64,000 bases of DNA from Runella defluvii (GTDB lineage Bacteria > Bacteroidota > Bacteroidia > Cytophagales > Spirosomataceae): positions 404,823-468,822 of the forward strand of contig NZ_JACIBY010000005.1 of NCBI RefSeq assembly GCF_014195535.1, read 5' to 3'. This document shows, one piece after another, positions 7,413 to 15,753 of this stretch (its first letter is position 1; each line of letters starts with the position of its first letter). A program made the position numbers and the translations under genes. The notes under the pieces were generated by a model that ran no database searches, was not told the DNA's origin, and saw only the letters and a program-made list of their open reading frames with translations.

Positions 7413-8942
7413 ATGACTCCATTGATTACCATCGCGGTGATTGCGGTCGTTATTTTCGCTACCATTACCGCCCTTTTGGCACGTTACAAGCGCTGTCCTT
7501 CTGACAAAATTCTTGTCATCTACGGACGGACGGGAACCAATAAAGACGGCGGCACGTCGTCGGCGCGCTGTATCCACGGCGGGGGTGCTTTTGTGTGGCC
7601 CGTGATTCAGGATTACGCCTTTTTGGACTTAAAACCCATTTCCATTGAAGCCAATTTGACCAATGCCCTCAGCCGTCAAAATATCCGCATCGACGTTCCT
7701 TGCCGTTTTACAGTAGCCATCTCTACCGAAACCGACAGCATGAACAACGCCGCCGAACGCCTTTTGGGGCTTTCGATGCAGGACATTCAGGAATTGGCCA
7801 AGGATATTTTGTTTGGACAACTTCGTTTGGTGATTGCCACCATGACCATCGAGGAAATCAACTCAGACCGCGACAAGTTTTTGACCAATATTACCCAAAA
7901 CGTAGAAGCTGAGTTGAAAAAAATAGGCTTAAAATTGATTAACGTCAACGTTACCGACTTGCGCGATGAGTCGGGGTACATCGAAGCCCTTGGTAAAGAA
8001 GCCGCTGCGAAGGCCATCAACGAAGCCAAAATCAGCGTAGCCGAACAAGAAAAAGTGGGGGAAATCGGAAAAGCCCTCGCCGACCGCGACCGCGACACCC
8101 GCATTGCTGAAACCCAGCGCGAACGCGATATTCAAATTGCGCAAACCAAAAAGGACAAAGAAGTGGTCATTGCGGCCACCCTCCGCGACGAAGCCATCGG
8201 AAAAGCCGAAGCCGAAAAAGACACGCGTATTAAAATTTCGGAGGCCAACTCCATCGCCGTTCGGGGTGAAAACGAAGCTCGAATCACCATCGCCAACTCC
8301 GAAGCCCTCCGCCGTGAGCGCGAAGCGGAAGCCAACCGTCGTGCCAACGCCGCCGAAAAAGTACAACAAGCAATGGCTTTGGAGGAATCGTATCTGGCTG
8401 AACAAAAAGCAGAGACCGCCCGTGCCGAACGCGAACGTTCGTCGCAGTTGGCCAACACGATTGTCCCTGCCGAAATCGCCAAACAACGCGCCATTATCGA
8501 AGCTCAGGCCGAAGCCGAACGCATCCGCGAAAAAGCCAAAGGGGAAGCCGACGCGATTTATGCCAAAATGGAGGCCGAAGCAAAAGGGTTGTACGAAATC
8601 CTGACCAAACAGGCCGAAGGGTACAAAGAAGTAGTGCAAGCCGCAGGTGGCGACCCGTCGAAAGCCTTCCAGTTGTTGTTGATTGAAAAACTTCCTGAAT
8701 TGATACAAATTCAAGTAGAAGCCGTGAAAAATATCAAAATCGACAAAGTGACGGTTTGGGACAATGGCGGAAGCAACGGTGAGAACTCATCTACCGCCAA
8801 TTTTATCTCTGGCATGATGAAATCGGTTCCTCCCCTCAATGACCTTTTCAACATGGCAGGTTTGAATCTTCCTGATTACTTAAAAGGCAAAGAATCGGGC
8901 GAAACTCCAACGATTCAGCTCCCAACGGATTCTAAATCGTAA
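7413..8942 (+). CDS. Flotillin-family SPFH protein (YqiK/FloT-like)
   Basis: The 509-residue protein has one N-terminal membrane anchor (residues 3-22). An SPFH domain follows to roughly residue 200, then a long Glu/Ala/Lys/Arg-rich coiled coil (about 200-420) with repeated AEAE and RERE patterns. The C-terminal part (ERLPELIQIQVEAVKNIKIDKVTVWDNGG-like) is typical of flotillins. These proteins scaffold lipid microdomains at the inner membrane, usually together with an NfeD-like partner, here the preceding gene. The biased codon content of the coiled coil creates long open frames on both strands, which I treat as shadows. A repeat-rich intergenic region and a bidirectional hairpin follow it. 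Confidence 0.93.
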   Translation: MTPLITIAVIAVVIFATITALLARYKRCPSDKILVIYGRTGTNKDGGTSSARCIHGGGAFVWPVIQDYAFLDLKPISIEANLTNALSRQNIRIDVPCRFTVAISTETDSMNNAAERLLGLSMQDIQELAKDILFGQLRLVIATMTIEEINSDRDKFLTNITQNVEAELKKIGLKLINVNVTDLRDESGYIEALGKEAAAKAINEAKISVAEQEKVGEIGKALADRDRDTRIAETQRERDIQIAQTKKDKEVVIAATLRDEAIGKAEAEKDTRIKISEANSIAVRGENEARITIANSEALRREREAEANRRANAAEKVQQAMALEESYLAEQKAETARAERERSSQLANTIVPAEIAKQRAIIEAQAEAERIREKAKGEADAIYAKMEAEAKGLYEILTKQAEGYKEVVQAAGGDPSKAFQLLLIEKLPELIQIQVEAVKNIKIDKVTVWDNGGSNGENSSTANFISGMMKSVPPLNDLFNMAGLNLPDYLKGKESGETPTIQLPTDSKS

Positions 8943-8953
8943 TGACAAAGTCC

Positions 8954-9075
8954 GATAGCGCGAGTGTCTCACTCGTGATGACTATTCAAAGGCTTCCAGC
9001 CTTTGAGTTTTAGTCAATAATTGAAAAGGCTAGAAGCCTAATAATGAAGATCACGAACGAGACGTTCGCGCTATC
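8954..9075. repeat. Composite palindromic element after the flotillin gene
   Basis: The outer arms 8954-8979 and 9050-9075 are inverted repeats with 22 of 26 bases matching. Each arm contains its own small hairpin: CGAGTG-TCT-CACTCG on the left, CGAACG-AGA-CGTTCG on the right. The middle holds AAAGGCT-TCC-AGCCTTT and AGGCT-AGA-AGCCT. The left and right hairpins differ by paired changes that keep the stem. Confidence 0.75.
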
Positions 9076-9093
9076 TGAGGTAATATTTACGCT

Positions 9094-9150
9094 TTTTGTC
9101 ATTCCGTAGGAATCTTCTACCACGTTTTAGATTCCTACGGAATGACAAAA
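9094..9150. terminator. Bidirectional hairpin terminator between convergent genes
   Basis: A perfect 22-base stem (9094-9115 with 9129-9150) encloses a 13-base loop and is flanked by T and A runs. It lies between the flotillin gene and the convergent beta-propeller gene, so it can serve both. The stem sequence TCATTCCGTAGGAATC looks like a dispersed intergenic repeat rather than a gene-specific terminator. Confidence 0.8.
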
Positions 9151-9154
9151 GGGA

Positions 9155-10003
9155 CTATTTTTTCGTCACTTTCCACAGTTGTCCCTTTCGTTCGTTGGAA
9201 ACTACAAAATCGGTGTTGTTGACAAAAACGATGGCTTCGGTCTGAGCACGGGCTATTTTTAGGCAATGCGTCGGGTGTTCTAAATTCATGCCTTGGGCAA
9301 TGTCAAAAAGCAGCACTTTCCCGTAGGTGAGCAATGCCAGCGTTTTCCCGTCGGGACTCACATCGGCTCCTGTTACCATCGCGTGGCTATACACGCTGTC
9401 TTGGGGGCTGGTCTCGTAGCTGCCTGCTGCGTCGGGCACGGCATACATTTTCACCATTCGGTCGGTTTTACTGCGATTTTTGGAAAACAAATAGAGCTTG
9501 TTTTGGCGCCAAACCACCGCTTCACAATCAAAATTGAGCGAGTCGGCGGCGGGTGGATACGCGCGTTGGTCGGCGTACCTAACCCGAATACTCTCTACGC
9601 GCTCGGGTGTGAGCGGGTGAAATTTATAAATGACCAAATCGCGGCGATTGTTGGCGTTATTGCCCACGTCGGCGAGGTAGAGGTTGCCTCGGTCGTCTTT
9701 GGCGATGTCTTCCCAGTCTTTATTGACCAAAGGTGACAGCGGAAGCGTGCGGAGTAACGTTCCTTTTGGGTCAACTTCATAAATTTCGGCGGTGTTGCCA
9801 CCGTCGTTGTGCGTCCAAAATGTCCCTTCTTTTTCCCCCAACACCAGCCCCGAAGTTTCGTGAATCTCTGGCGGCAATTGCCCTACTTGCGTTACTTTAT
9901 AACGGGAGTTTGCCCGTTTGAAGCCTTCTTTTCGTCTTTCGTGGTGACAGTCGCACATCGCCACGCGCAACGTAAATGCCAGCCAAAATAGTTTTTGAAA
10001 CAT
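9155..10003 (-). CDS. Exported beta-propeller-like protein of unknown function
   Basis: The 282-residue product has a hydrophobic N-terminus (MFQKLFWLAFTLRVAMC). Repeated blade-like segments follow: ETSGLVLGEKEGTFWTHNDGG, DWEDIAKDDRGNLYLADVGNN, FDCEAVVWRQNKLYLFSKNR, VTGADVSPDGKTLALLTYG and QTEAIVFVNNTDFVVSNE. These suggest a five- or six-bladed propeller similar to SdiA-regulated/phytase-like esterase domains, but no catalytic site is evident. A cysteine follows the hydrophobic stretch, so it could be a lipoprotein, though the lipobox is imperfect. Its 5' leader is a copy of a dispersed palindromic repeat, like that of the DUF2490 gene at 37338. The in-cell role is unknown. Confidence 0.7.
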   Translation of the reverse strand: MFQKLFWLAFTLRVAMCDCHHERRKEGFKRANSRYKVTQVGQLPPEIHETSGLVLGEKEGTFWTHNDGGNTAEIYEVDPKGTLLRTLPLSPLVNKDWEDIAKDDRGNLYLADVGNNANNRRDLVIYKFHPLTPERVESIRVRYADQRAYPPAADSLNFDCEAVVWRQNKLYLFSKNRSKTDRMVKMYAVPDAAGSYETSPQDSVYSHAMVTGADVSPDGKTLALLTYGKVLLFDIAQGMNLEHPTHCLKIARAQTEAIVFVNNTDFVVSNERKGQLWKVTKK

Positions 10004-10080
10004 TTTCTCTTTTTCGGTTTACAGTTTCCTGTTTGGAGTTTCGGGTCTTTGTTCTTCTTCGGGCGGGTTGTGAGCAACCC
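10004..10080 (-). repeat. Repeat-derived 5' leader of the beta-propeller gene
   Basis: Read on the minus strand, this begins with the palindrome GGGTTGCTCACAACCC and continues CCGAAGAAGAACAAAGA..., then AACAGGAAACTGT and an A-rich run up to the ATG. The leader of the DUF2490 gene at 37265-37337 has the same order of blocks, including AACAGGAAACCGT. The match covers most of both leaders. Confidence 0.7.
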
Positions 10081-10556
10081 TTAGCACGAGCGCACATTTG
10101 CCATTTGCTTTTTGCTTTCTTCGAGCGGGTTGTGAGCAACCCTTAGCAAGAGCGCACGTTTGCCCTTTGCTTTTTGCCTCTTGCCTTCTTCGGGCGGGTT
10201 GTGAGCAACCCTTGGCACGAGCGCACGTTTGCCCTTTGCTTTTTGCCTCTTGCCTTCTTCGAGCGGGTTGGGAGCAACCCTTAGCACGAGCGCACGTTTA
10301 CCCTTTGCTTTTTGCCTCTTGCCTTCTTCGAGCGGGTTGTGAGCAACCCTTAGCACGAGCGCACGTTTGCCCTTTGCTTTTTGCCTCTTGCCTTCCTCGG
10401 GCGGGTTGTGAGCAACCCTTAGCACGAGCGCACGTTTGCCCTTTGCTTTTTGCCTCTCGCCTTCTTCGGGCGGGTTGGGAGCAACCCTTAGCACGAGCGC
10501 ACGTTTGCCATTTGCTTTTTGCCTCTTGCCTTCTTCGAGCGGGTTGTGAGCAACCC
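10065..10556. repeat. Tandem array of a 69-bp unit with a palindrome (8 copies)
   Basis: Eight copies of the palindrome GGGTTGTGAGCAACCC (two with GGGA in place of GTGA) start at 10065, 10127, 10196, 10265, 10334, 10403, 10472 and 10541. Spacing is 62 and then a constant 69 bases. Between palindromes lies a conserved stretch with CACGAGCGCACGTTTGCC and a pyrimidine-rich TTTTTGCCTCTTGCCTTC part. Because 69 is a multiple of three and the unit lacks stops, long open frames appear on both strands; I do not regard these as genes. Together with 10004-10080 this fills the 670-base gap between two divergent genes. Confidence 0.92.
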
Positions 10557-10568
10557 TTGGCACGGGAG

Positions 10569-10601
10569 TTTGCCTTTTCCCCTTGAAAATACGTAGATTT
10601 G
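10569..10601 (+). promoter_or_regulatory. Bacteroidota-type promoter for the AI-2E transporter gene
   Basis: A TTTG box at 10569-10572 is followed after 21 bases by TAGATTTG at 10594-10601, matching the -33 TTTG / -7 TAnnTTTG pattern. It lies ~70 bases before the ATG at 10673, immediately after the repeat array. Confidence 0.55.
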
Positions 10602-10672
10602 GGTGAATTTACCGTTTCGACCCAAATCCTCTCCAAAAATCTTAAAATTACCCTAAAAGGTTCAGTCTGACC

Positions 10673-11761
10673 ATGCAAAAATCATTTCCTTTTTCCCTTC
10701 GACTCGCGGGGTGGCTTCTTTCCTCGGTAATTATCGTTTATATCTTGTACGTTCTCCGCGAAACCATCGTACCCCTCACCTTTTCGGTGTTATTTTCGGT
10801 GCTACTGTACCCCATTTGTGCTTTTTTAGAACGTTGGCGTTTCCCTCGTTTGTTGGCCATTACCATTGCCCAAATCATCTTTTTTGCGGTTTTGGTAGGA
10901 TTGATTTACTTGGCTTCCATTCAAATCATCAGTTTTGGAGAAGAGCTTCCTCGTTTGGAGAAAAAAGCCAATTATTGGATTGACCAAGGACAAGATTTTT
11001 TAAGTGATAATTTTGGCATGAGCCGCCGTAAACAAATTACCGAAGGCCGCAAGTACCTCACCGAAGCCCTCAAAAATAGTGCATCGGTCCTGACGGGGGC
11101 CGTTGCTACCACCACAGGTACGCTGGCTTCAGCTACGCTTGTTCCTTTGTTTGTATTTTTCTTTTTGCTTTACCGCGATTTCTTCCGTCAGTTTTTTTAC
11201 AAATTGTTTGATAGCCGCCACAAACGCCGCGTCGATCAAGCCATTCGGCGGATTTATGAGGTTGTACAAGGCTACCTCGTAGGACTGGTTTCGGTGATTC
11301 TGATTGTGGGAGTGCTCAATTCCGCAGGTTTGCTGCTGCTTGGCGTCCCGCACGCGGTTTTCTTTGGTTTTTTTGCGTCTTGCTTGTTGCTTATCCCTTA
11401 CATCGGTTTGTTGATAGGCTCTATTTTACCCGCTTTAATGGCCTTGGTTGCGCTCGATTCGCCCATGTATTCGCTGGGAGTATTGGCCGTTTTTGGGGTG
11501 ATTCAAATACTAGAAGGAAATTTCATTACGCCTTACATCGTCGGTTCTAAAGTGAGTGTCAACCCGCTTGCATCCATGATTGTCTTGATTTTTGGGGGAC
11601 AACTTTGGGGCGTTTCAGGCTTGATTTTGGCCCTTCCCGTTACGGCCATTGTGAAAGTTATTTTTGATTCGGTCGAAGCCCTCAAACCTTTTGGTTATTT
11701 ATTGGGAGAAGCCGAAGATCGTGCGCCACTCGACTGGCCAACATTTGATAAAAAACACTAA
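10673..11761 (+). CDS. AI-2E family transporter (PerM/YdiK-like)
   Basis: The 362-residue inner-membrane protein has the usual layout of the family. Two to three N-terminal membrane segments are followed by a soluble stretch (residues ~75-135, EELPRLEKKANYWIDQGQ), then five or so C-terminal membrane segments. The C-terminal signature region reads GLLIGSILPALMAL and EGNFITPYIVGSKVSVNPL, then the typical GQLWGVSGLILALPVTAIVKV block. Family members export autoinducer-2 or small molecules or act as ion antiporters; the substrate here is not known. It is followed 68 bases later by the penicillin-acylase gene on the same strand, with no terminator seen between them. Confidence 0.92.
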   Translation: MQKSFPFSLRLAGWLLSSVIIVYILYVLRETIVPLTFSVLFSVLLYPICAFLERWRFPRLLAITIAQIIFFAVLVGLIYLASIQIISFGEELPRLEKKANYWIDQGQDFLSDNFGMSRRKQITEGRKYLTEALKNSASVLTGAVATTTGTLASATLVPLFVFFFLLYRDFFRQFFYKLFDSRHKRRVDQAIRRIYEVVQGYLVGLVSVILIVGVLNSAGLLLLGVPHAVFFGFFASCLLLIPYIGLLIGSILPALMALVALDSPMYSLGVLAVFGVIQILEGNFITPYIVGSKVSVNPLASMIVLIFGGQLWGVSGLILALPVTAIVKVIFDSVEALKPFGYLLGEAEDRAPLDWPTFDKKH

Positions 11762-11829
11762 ATTGCACCCCAATTAATTCATTTTTTTATCAACAAAATA
11801 CCAAAACCAAACCCTTTTAACATTCCCCA

Positions 11830-14280
11830 ATGAAATACATTCGTGCGTTGTTGAGTCTGCTGGTAGCTGGTGGATTGACGTACATTTTTAGCCGCCCGCT
11901 TGGGCCTGCTCCTGCTTTGGGACCTTTTTTTAGTCCGTTTACGGGTTTTTGGCAAAATGCCGAGTCGCCCGATAAACAACCCCCAGCCGACATTAAACTT
12001 CAAGGGCTAAAAGGCGAAGTTACGGTCAAATACGACGACAACGGAGTGCCGCACATCTTTGCCGATAACGACGAAGATTTGTATTTCGCCCAAGGTTTCA
12101 TCATTGCCCGCGACCGTCTTTGGCAAATGGACTTTTACAGTCGCGTAGCGGCAGGGCGTTTGAGTGAGGTAATGGGGCCTTTGGCACTTGATTTTGACCG
12201 CTATAATCGTCGTCTCCAACTACCCGAAGGAGCCGAGAGATTGGCGGAGTCATTTACCCATGAGCCTACGTCTAAGCTCATTGTAGAGTCTTATTCGGCG
12301 GGGGTAAACGCTTATATTCAACAGGTTTCGTACAAAGATTTGGCCATTGAGTATAAAATTCTTGGCTATACGCCCGAAGCTTGGTCGCCGCTTAAAACAG
12401 CCTTGGTAGAAATGGTGATGCGCAAAGACATGAACGCGCGCTCGGACGACTACCGCATGGCCAATGCTTTGGCGAAGTTTGGCAAAGAAACCATGAACGA
12501 CCTCTTTCCTGACTATCCCGTAGAAGAGTCGCCGATTGTACCCTCGGGCACAAAATGGGATTTTACGCCACTGGCCGTTCCCAAAGTACCCGAACTTATG
12601 AAAGCGAGCATCGCCGCCAATCTCGACCTTGAAGCTGAAAACCCTGGTATTGGCTCCAACAACTGGGCGGTTCATGGTTCGCGTACAGCCTCTGGGCTGC
12701 CTTTGCTCGCCAACGACCCCCACTTAGGGCTAAGTCTTCCTTCTATTTGGTACCAAATGCAGTTGGTTTCACCCACGGTCAACGTCTATGGCGTATGCGT
12801 GCCCGGTTGGCCAGGGATTGGCATTGGGTTCAACAAAGACATTGCTTGGGGAATGACCAACGTCGGTTCGGACGTGTTTGATTTGTTCCAAATTCAGTTC
12901 AAAGACAATACGTTCAAAGAATACAAATACGGCAACGACTGGCGCCCTGTCACGTCGAGAGTCAGTGAATTTAAGGTAAAAGGTTCGCCCGAAATCATCC
13001 GTGATACCGTTCTTTATACCCACCACGGCCCGATTCTTTATAGCCAAGGACAAAAACCTTTCTTCTCCGATTTACCCGTTGGTCATGCACTTACGTGGGT
13101 AGGTCCCGTAGCCGCAGGAAATTCAGTGAAGGCGTTGTACCTCATCAACCACGGTAAAAATTACGACGATTACCGTAAAATTTTACCCTATTTAGCCGCT
13201 CCAGGTTTCAATGTTGTGTTTGCCAGCAATCAAAACGACGTGGCCATTACCTCAGCGGGGCATTTTCCGTTGAAATGGAAAGAGCAAGGAAAATATTCGC
13301 TCGATGGCGCTAACCCTGAGCACGAGTGGAAAGCGTGGATTCCCGTGGAGCAAACACCTTACGTCAAAAATCCTGCCCGTGGCTTTGTAAGTTCGGCCAA
13401 TCAGTTTCCCGCTGACCCTTCTTACCCGTATTATTTGGGGTGGAAATTTGCGCCCGCCGAACGGGGTATTCGTATCAATGAGCGTTTGGGCAACATGACC
13501 AAAGCAACCCCCGACAGCTTACGTCTCCTCCAAAATGATAATTTCAACGTAGAAGCACGCCGCATTCTGCCCGAATTACTCAAGTATTTGGAAAAAGACC
13601 CTAGCGCCAAAGCCTTGCCAGCCTACGGCGTGTTGGCCAAATGGAACTTGCGCAACGACCCCAACGAAATTGCGCCTACCATTTTTGAGCGTTTCGTAAA
13701 AGAACTGCGGCTGGCGATTTGGGAAGATGAGTTTCCAACGCAAGACGAAAAAGCGCCCATGTCACAGCCTACCCGCGACCGTACGTGGGCTATGCTCCAA
13801 AAACAACCCAATGCGAAGTGGTTTGACAACGTAAAAACGACCGACAAGGTAGAAACCGCCGCTGACATTATTACAACCACTTTCAAAGCTACCATTGACT
13901 CGCTTACGGTAAAATACGGGCCATATAATCCACAAACGTGGGTTTGGGGGACTGCCAAAGGAACTGACATCAAGCACCTTGTACCGTTATTCAAGTCGTT
14001 TTCGCGCATGGATATCATCAACGGAGGGGGGGCTAACATTGTCAACGCAACCACCGAAGCAGGTCATGGCCCATCGTGGCGAATGGTGGTGCAGCTCGAC
14101 AAAACGTGGCCCAAAGCCTACGGTTTGTACCCAGGGGGGCAGTCGGGCAACCCAGGTAGCCCACACTACGACAACATGGTGGAAAAATGGGCCAAAGGCG
14201 AACTCAACGAGTTAGTGTTTTTGAAGTCGAAAGACGAACAACACCCTCGCATCAAATCAACCGTCAAATTACAACGCTAA
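11830..14280 (+). CDS. Penicillin acylase family amidohydrolase
   Basis: The 816-residue precursor is an Ntn hydrolase. An N-terminal hydrophobic segment (IRALLSLLVAGGLTYIF) directs export. The alpha-chain region (VTVKYDDNGVPHIFADNDEDLYFAQG, split over residues ~64-90) is followed by the self-cleavage site GSNNWAV with Ser276 as predicted nucleophile and new beta-chain N-terminus. Further beta-chain signatures are LLANDPHLGLSLPS and FASNQNDVAITSAGHF. Family members hydrolyse amide bonds of beta-lactams, acyl-homoserine lactones or other N-acyl compounds in the periplasm. The substrate cannot be inferred, although the nearby AI-2E-type transporter invites a signalling or scavenging role. The small membrane protein gene follows after 12 bases. 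Confidence 0.93.
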   Translation: MKYIRALLSLLVAGGLTYIFSRPLGPAPALGPFFSPFTGFWQNAESPDKQPPADIKLQGLKGEVTVKYDDNGVPHIFADNDEDLYFAQGFIIARDRLWQMDFYSRVAAGRLSEVMGPLALDFDRYNRRLQLPEGAERLAESFTHEPTSKLIVESYSAGVNAYIQQVSYKDLAIEYKILGYTPEAWSPLKTALVEMVMRKDMNARSDDYRMANALAKFGKETMNDLFPDYPVEESPIVPSGTKWDFTPLAVPKVPELMKASIAANLDLEAENPGIGSNNWAVHGSRTASGLPLLANDPHLGLSLPSIWYQMQLVSPTVNVYGVCVPGWPGIGIGFNKDIAWGMTNVGSDVFDLFQIQFKDNTFKEYKYGNDWRPVTSRVSEFKVKGSPEIIRDTVLYTHHGPILYSQGQKPFFSDLPVGHALTWVGPVAAGNSVKALYLINHGKNYDDYRKILPYLAAPGFNVVFASNQNDVAITSAGHFPLKWKEQGKYSLDGANPEHEWKAWIPVEQTPYVKNPARGFVSSANQFPADPSYPYYLGWKFAPAERGIRINERLGNMTKATPDSLRLLQNDNFNVEARRILPELLKYLEKDPSAKALPAYGVLAKWNLRNDPNEIAPTIFERFVKELRLAIWEDEFPTQDEKAPMSQPTRDRTWAMLQKQPNAKWFDNVKTTDKVETAADIITTTFKATIDSLTVKYGPYNPQTWVWGTAKGTDIKHLVPLFKSFSRMDIINGGGANIVNATTEAGHGPSWRMVVQLDKTWPKAYGLYPGGQSGNPGSPHYDNMVEKWAKGELNELVFLKSKDEQHPRIKSTVKLQR

Positions 14281-14292
14281 ACTCTCCGACTC

Positions 14293-14628
14293 ATGCTTTA
14301 TATTCTTATTCTTGTCATAAGCGGTATTGCTCAATTTTTAGGCCCTTGGTGGCTGATGCCCATCGTATGTTTTGGGCTTTGTTTTTGGAAAGCTAAAAAT
14401 GCCAAAGAAGCGTACGGAATTGCGTTTGCCGCAGTTTCTACTTTATGGTTAGGGTATTCATTGTTCCAAAGTGTCTCCAGCGGAGGAGCATTTCCCCTAA
14501 AAGTGGCCGAAATTTTCAAATTACCAAACGCCGCCAGCCTTTTTGCCGCCGTCACCCTCGTGGGAGGATTAGTGGCGGGCTTCGCAGGTTTAGCAGGTCA
14601 TTATTGTCGCTTGGCGCTAAAACCCTAG
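14293..14628 (+). CDS. Small hydrophobic membrane protein, unknown function
   Basis: The 111-residue protein has three to four hydrophobic helices (LYILILVISGIAQFL, WLMPIVCFGLCFW, GIAFAAVSTLWLGYSLF, LFAAVTLVGGLVAGFAGLAG). No family is recognised. It starts 12 bases after the penicillin-acylase stop, so the two are probably one transcript. Its stop is followed within 10 bases by a palindromic repeat array. It does not read into the repeat, unlike the DUF4956 gene at 36595. Confidence 0.75.
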   Translation: MLYILILVISGIAQFLGPWWLMPIVCFGLCFWKAKNAKEAYGIAFAAVSTLWLGYSLFQSVSSGGAFPLKVAEIFKLPNAASLFAAVTLVGGLVAGFAGLAGHYCRLALKP

Positions 14629-14637
14629 CCGTGCAAA

Positions 14638-14851
14638 GGGTTGCTCACAACCCGCTCGAAGAAGGCAAAGTGCAAGAGGCAAAAAGGGCAAACGTGCAAA
14701 GGGTTGCTCCAAACGTGCAAAGGGTTGCTCACAACCCGTCCAAAGGAGGCAAGAGGCAAAAAGCAAGATGCGTGTCAAGGGTTGCTCATAACCCGCCCGA
14801 AGCAGGCAAGAGGCAAAAAGCAAGATGCGTGTCAAGGGTTGCTCACAACCC
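14638..14851 (+). repeat. Palindromic repeat array, same family as 10065-10556
   Basis: Full palindromes GGGTTGCTCACAACCC start at 14638, 14722, 14779 (with ATAACCC) and 14836; a half copy lies at 14701. The last three are 57 bases apart. The stretches between (GGCAAGAGGCAAAAAGCAAGA) are the complement of the pyrimidine-rich part of the 69-bp array. It lies downstream of a + strand gene and before a terminator, in a 345-base region without a gene. Confidence 0.88.
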
Positions 14852-14876
14852 GCCCGAGACAGAAACTTCAACTAAC

Positions 14877-14914
14877 AAAAATCCCCGAGCCTTTAACAAG
14901 GACTCGGGGATTTT
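14877..14914. terminator. Strong hairpin terminator after the repeat array
   Basis: AAAATCCCCGAG (14877-14888) pairs with CTCGGGGATTTT (14903-14914). The inner CCTT/AAGG extends the stem, and AT-rich ends lie on both sides. It sits between convergent genes and can stop transcription both ways. Confidence 0.85.
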
Positions 14915-14973
14915 ATTTGTAAAGAATAGTCTGTCAACTCCTCATCACTTATCTGTCATAACTCATCACTCCT

Positions 14974-15618
14974 CTAATAGTACCTTGGATTGCCCAACGG
15001 TAGCGCGCTGATGATGGTAATCGACGTAATATCTGGATTGAAAGGCGTTGTCAACGTGTGCTCAATTTCGAGTTTAATATAACGGAAAGAAACCCCAATT
15101 TTGGGCGCTACCGTGATGAACGCATCTTGGTTTTTGCGACGGAATGTAAAGCGGTTTTCGGTCAACAAGTCTTTGGCTTCTAGTTTACCAATGTACGAAA
15201 CGCCAGCACCCAGTCCCAAGTAAAAACGAGGTTTCCAAGGTCGCTCCAAAATCCGATAGGGTGACGACAAATAATAGTCGGCGTACAACAACCCAAACGA
15301 CGTGAATTTTTGCTGAATAATGCTCTTTGACTCTACATCCTCAAATGAGGGTCGGAAGAAGCCGCCCAATTTTAGGCCAACGTTAAACCGATTGGATGCC
15401 ATGTAATATGGCGACAAAAACACCTGCCACGTAGGAGCTGTTTTCGGGAGAAAAAATGGGCTAAAATCGTAAGAACCACCCGCTTTCATCAAACCAGGCC
15501 CGACACCCACATTCATCCAAAAACGGCGACTGTCTTCGTCGATTTTTACAAAACGTTGAGCATACGACTGCACTCCCACTAACATGCTCAACAACGCAAC
15601 TAGGTATAATTTTTTCAT
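14974..15618 (-). CDS. Outer-membrane beta-barrel protein (porin-like), unknown function
   Basis: The ~214-residue product has a signal peptide MKKLYLVALLSMLVGVQSYAQ ending in the usual Bacteroidota SYAQ site. Alternating-polarity strands follow (WMNVGVGPGLMKAGGSYDF, FNVGLKLGGFFRPSF, FYLGLGAGVSYIGKL, AFITVAPKIGVSFRYIKLEIEHTL), typical of an eight-stranded or larger barrel. The frame extends to 15684, but the ATG at 15618 is chosen because the signal peptide starts there. Function is unknown. It converges with the terminator at 14877-14914. Confidence 0.8.
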   Translation of the reverse strand: MKKLYLVALLSMLVGVQSYAQRFVKIDEDSRRFWMNVGVGPGLMKAGGSYDFSPFFLPKTAPTWQVFLSPYYMASNRFNVGLKLGGFFRPSFEDVESKSIIQQKFTSFGLLYADYYLSSPYRILERPWKPRFYLGLGAGVSYIGKLEAKDLLTENRFTFRRKNQDAFITVAPKIGVSFRYIKLEIEHTLTTPFNPDITSITIISALPLGNPRYY

Positions 15619-15715
15619 GTACGTAAGCTTAGTTATACTCAGCGTCAGAGCAATAAGCATACCAGTTTTATGAACGTTGCTCAAACTACCAGAATCGTTT
15701 TTAGCAATTTCCCCG

Positions 15716-15723
15716 TATATTTG
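15716..15723 (+). promoter_or_regulatory. Probable -7 element for the lipoprotein gene
   Basis: TATATTTG fits TAnnTTTG and lies 31 bases before the ATG at 15754. No convincing TTTG box is seen upstream. It also supports choosing the downstream start of that gene. Confidence 0.4.
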
Positions 15724-15753
15724 TCTGAGAAACTATCGAAAACGATTTGTGAA

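Noticed and set aside
8104..8604. Pro/Lys-rich open frame inside the flotillin gene
   Set aside because: It is a shifted-frame shadow of the coiled-coil region.
7929..8714. Long antisense open frame of 261 codons inside the flotillin gene
   Set aside because: It mirrors the biased codons of the Glu/Ala/Lys-rich coiled coil; its Phe/Gly-rich product has no family features.
10081..10586. Two ~160-residue open frames, one on each strand, over the repeat array
   Set aside because: They exist because the 69-bp unit is a multiple of three and stop-free; the peptides are pure repeat and no start or ribosome site supports them.
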